6,776 nucleotides of DNA from CAYZHV01 sp046541355 (lineage in GTDB: Bacteria > Spirochaetota > Spirochaetia > DSM-27196 > Alkalispirochaetaceae), in assembly GCA_046541355.1 (NCBI GenBank), contig JBKHDM010000113.1, forward strand, positions 1 to 6,776, given 5' to 3'. The notes beneath the pieces are model-generated. The model worked only from the letters and a program-made list of their open reading frames with translations. It was not told the origin of the DNA and did no database searches. Made by a program: the position numbers and the translations under genes. Shown piece after piece: positions 5,484 through 6,776 of this stretch. Numbering within the stretch: position 1 is the first letter of the stretch; each line of letters begins with the position of its first letter.

Positions 5484-6776
5484 CCTACCTCCCGCTCCAG
5501 CTCCTGGAGCACCCGTGACCGGGCGTGCCGTTTCTCGCCCTCCACCAGGGCGAGCATGTATCCGAGAGCGCCACGCACATCTGCGCTGATCCTCTGCCCC
5601 TCGCCCGCCCCGATCTCGGCGCGCTCCTCGGCGAGCATCGTCTGAAAGGTGCGCTCCTCCACCACCAGGTCGTTGTAAGATCCGAGGAGATCCTGAAGGC
5701 GGCGTAGCCGCTTCACCCTTCCCTTTGCCTCCTTGCTCTCATGAAGGATTGGAGCAAAGATCTCCTGGAGGTAGCGGTACTTCTTGGCCGCCTTCCGGGC
5801 TGCGTGGATCCACTCATCGTCGAGACCCTCCCGGTCTCGCAGGTAGGCGTCCTGAAGCTGTCTCACCGCTTTTTCAAACCTCCGTCGCCTGCTTCGAACC
5901 AGGCGCCCGGCGAACTCAGCCACCGGTTCCCGGGAGTCTACCCGCATTGTCCTGAGCAGCTCGGCGAGGTCCACCTCAAAGCCTCCGCCCACCCTCTCGA
6001 GCAGCTCCTGGTAGGCGCGGTCCCTCAGCTCCTCCATTAGACCAAAGAGTTCCTCCACCTCTCCCCGCAAGCTCGGCGGAGCGGCCTCGGTATAGTAGCT
6101 CCGCCGTGTGAGAAACACGTCACGATCCCTCGCGCTCCCGCTCGCCTGCCATACCGACGTCAGTCGGGCGCTGAGGCTTTGGGGAAGCTCAGCCGTGAGT
6201 TTCGCGGCGCTCAGATAGCTTCTCAGGCGACGAAGGGCGACCCGGTAGTCGTGGAGAAACTCGATGTCGAGGCGGGAGGCGATACCGGCGACGTTCGCCG
6301 CCATTGTGGCGGAGAGTTCCTCCACAATCCTCCTGTGCGCCTCGGTGGGTGTCTGATCGGCGGCGAGGGGGAGGTTCAGCTTGGTCGTATAGTCGGCAAT
6401 CCGCCTGCCTCCAGCCCTCGCCACCGCTGAGGCGACCGCCGCAACGCCGTCACCAGCCGCGGTCGGGACCGCCGCAAGCTGCGGTGAGTACCCTTTTAAC
6501 GGGAGCAGCCGCAGCGCCCTGCCGCCCCCGGGAACAGCGAGCTCGGTCAGCTCGGCAACGGTTTTTCCCGCTCCCTTGAGAAGCAGAGCGTGGCGGACCG
6601 TGAGGGTCGCTCCTCCGAGGTCGAGGAGCGCTCGCGGCGCAACCATCCCGAGGAGCTTCTCGCTCAAAAGGGGCGAGCCCCCGGACTCCTCGAAAGGGGG
6701 CGCGGCCACGGCGGTGAGACCCGCCGCACGCCGGACCGGGTCGCTGGGTTTACCGGCTTTCCCTGCCCCCGATCCG
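5480..6776 (-). CDS. CHAD-domain protein with a degenerate CYTH-like N-terminal region, N-terminus beyond the window
   Basis: The frame is open to the right edge with no stop. A GTG at 6709 would give 409 residues but has no ribosome site, so the gene probably starts outside the window. Numbering from that GTG, residues about 120-400 form an all-helical CHAD domain with its two conserved basic repeats. The first is FLHDYRVALRRLRSYL (151-166), followed by SGSARDRDVFL. The second is WIHAARKAAKKYRYLQEIF (300-318), followed by LRRLQDLLGSYNDL. His, Arg and Lys residues line both repeats, as expected for polyphosphate binding; CHAD proteins are known polyphosphate-granule proteins. Residues about 13-75 (ALLDLGGATLTVRH, ALLLKGAGKTVAELTEL, LLPLKGYSPQL) resemble the end of a CYTH domain, which often precedes CHAD. 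Its usual acidic catalytic pairs are not visible here, so this half would be inactive, if it is CYTH at all. The stop overlaps the ParA start as ATGA, which indicates coupled translation. The promoter lies outside the window. Confidence 0.85.
   Translation of the reverse strand, partial: GSGAGKAGKPSDPVRRAAGLTAVAAPPFEESGGSPLLSEKLLGMVAPRALLDLGGATLTVRHALLLKGAGKTVAELTELAVPGGGRALRLLPLKGYSPQLAAVPTAAGDGVAAVASAVARAGGRRIADYTTKLNLPLAADQTPTEAHRRIVEELSATMAANVAGIASRLDIEFLHDYRVALRRLRSYLSAAKLTAELPQSLSARLTSVWQASGSARDRDVFLTRRSYYTEAAPPSLRGEVEELFGLMEELRDRAYQELLERVGGGFEVDLAELLRTMRVDSREPVAEFAGRLVRSRRRRFEKAVRQLQDAYLRDREGLDDEWIHAARKAAKKYRYLQEIFAPILHESKEAKGRVKRLRRLQDLLGSYNDLVVEERTFQTMLAEERAEIGAGEGQRISADVRGALGYMLALVEGEKRHARSRVLQELEREVG
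5487..5493 (-). promoter_or_regulatory. Ribosome binding site of the ParA gene inside the CHAD gene
   Basis: On the minus strand GGGAGGT precedes the ATG at 5483 by about four bases and lies within the last codons of the CHAD gene. Together with the ATGA overlap it fixes the ParA start and suggests re-initiation by ribosomes finishing the CHAD gene. Confidence 0.7.

Noticed and set aside
4932..5645. Plus-strand open frame of 237 codons across the ParA and CHAD genes
   Set aside because: It crosses the coupled junction of two well-supported minus-strand genes and encodes no recognisable motif, so it is a shadow frame.

Overview
The window is about 6.8 kb of GC-rich, gene-dense bacterial chromosome. 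It holds five protein genes and no RNA genes, insertion sequences, CRISPR array or phage genes that I can see. The best guess for the host is a free-living, high-GC spirochaete. The basis is the receiver domains of the two signalling proteins, which carry a 'VFLT(S/E)HTE ... GY(V/I)VK(H/N/S)SG(E/P)FVLI(E/Q)S' type C-terminal half that I associate with spirochaetal multi-sensor regulators. This host call is inference from family memory, not a search result.

Layout. Bases 1-221 hold no gene I can support, but they contain a near-perfect 21-bp direct repeat and a candidate extended -10 promoter. Then come three plus-strand genes: a D-2-hydroxyacid dehydrogenase (222-1175), a receiver-GAF-PAS-PAS protein with no output domain (1233-2912), and a receiver-PAS-PAS-HisKA_2-HATPase sensor kinase (about 3008-4753). 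The two intergenic gaps contain candidate -10 boxes (both TATACT) and small inverted repeats. The minus-strand pair runs towards these genes: a CHAD-domain protein (5480 to the right edge, apparently open beyond it) and a ParA/MinD-type ATPase (4731-5483). These two overlap by ATGA, so they are very probably translationally coupled. The ParA gene and the kinase gene converge and overlap by 23 bp at their 3' ends.

How the genes may work together. The two receiver proteins look like paralogous neighbours. The first has sensory domains but no catalytic module, while the second has the kinase, so the pair may form one signalling unit. The dehydrogenase is probably a metabolic bystander or is controlled with them by read-through. 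The most interesting unit is CHAD-ParA. CHAD proteins are known to bind polyphosphate granules, and ParA-type ATPases lacking a ParB partner are known to position protein cargoes. A coupled CHAD-ParA operon therefore suggests a granule-positioning or segregation system. That is a hypothesis drawn from gene order and family knowledge.
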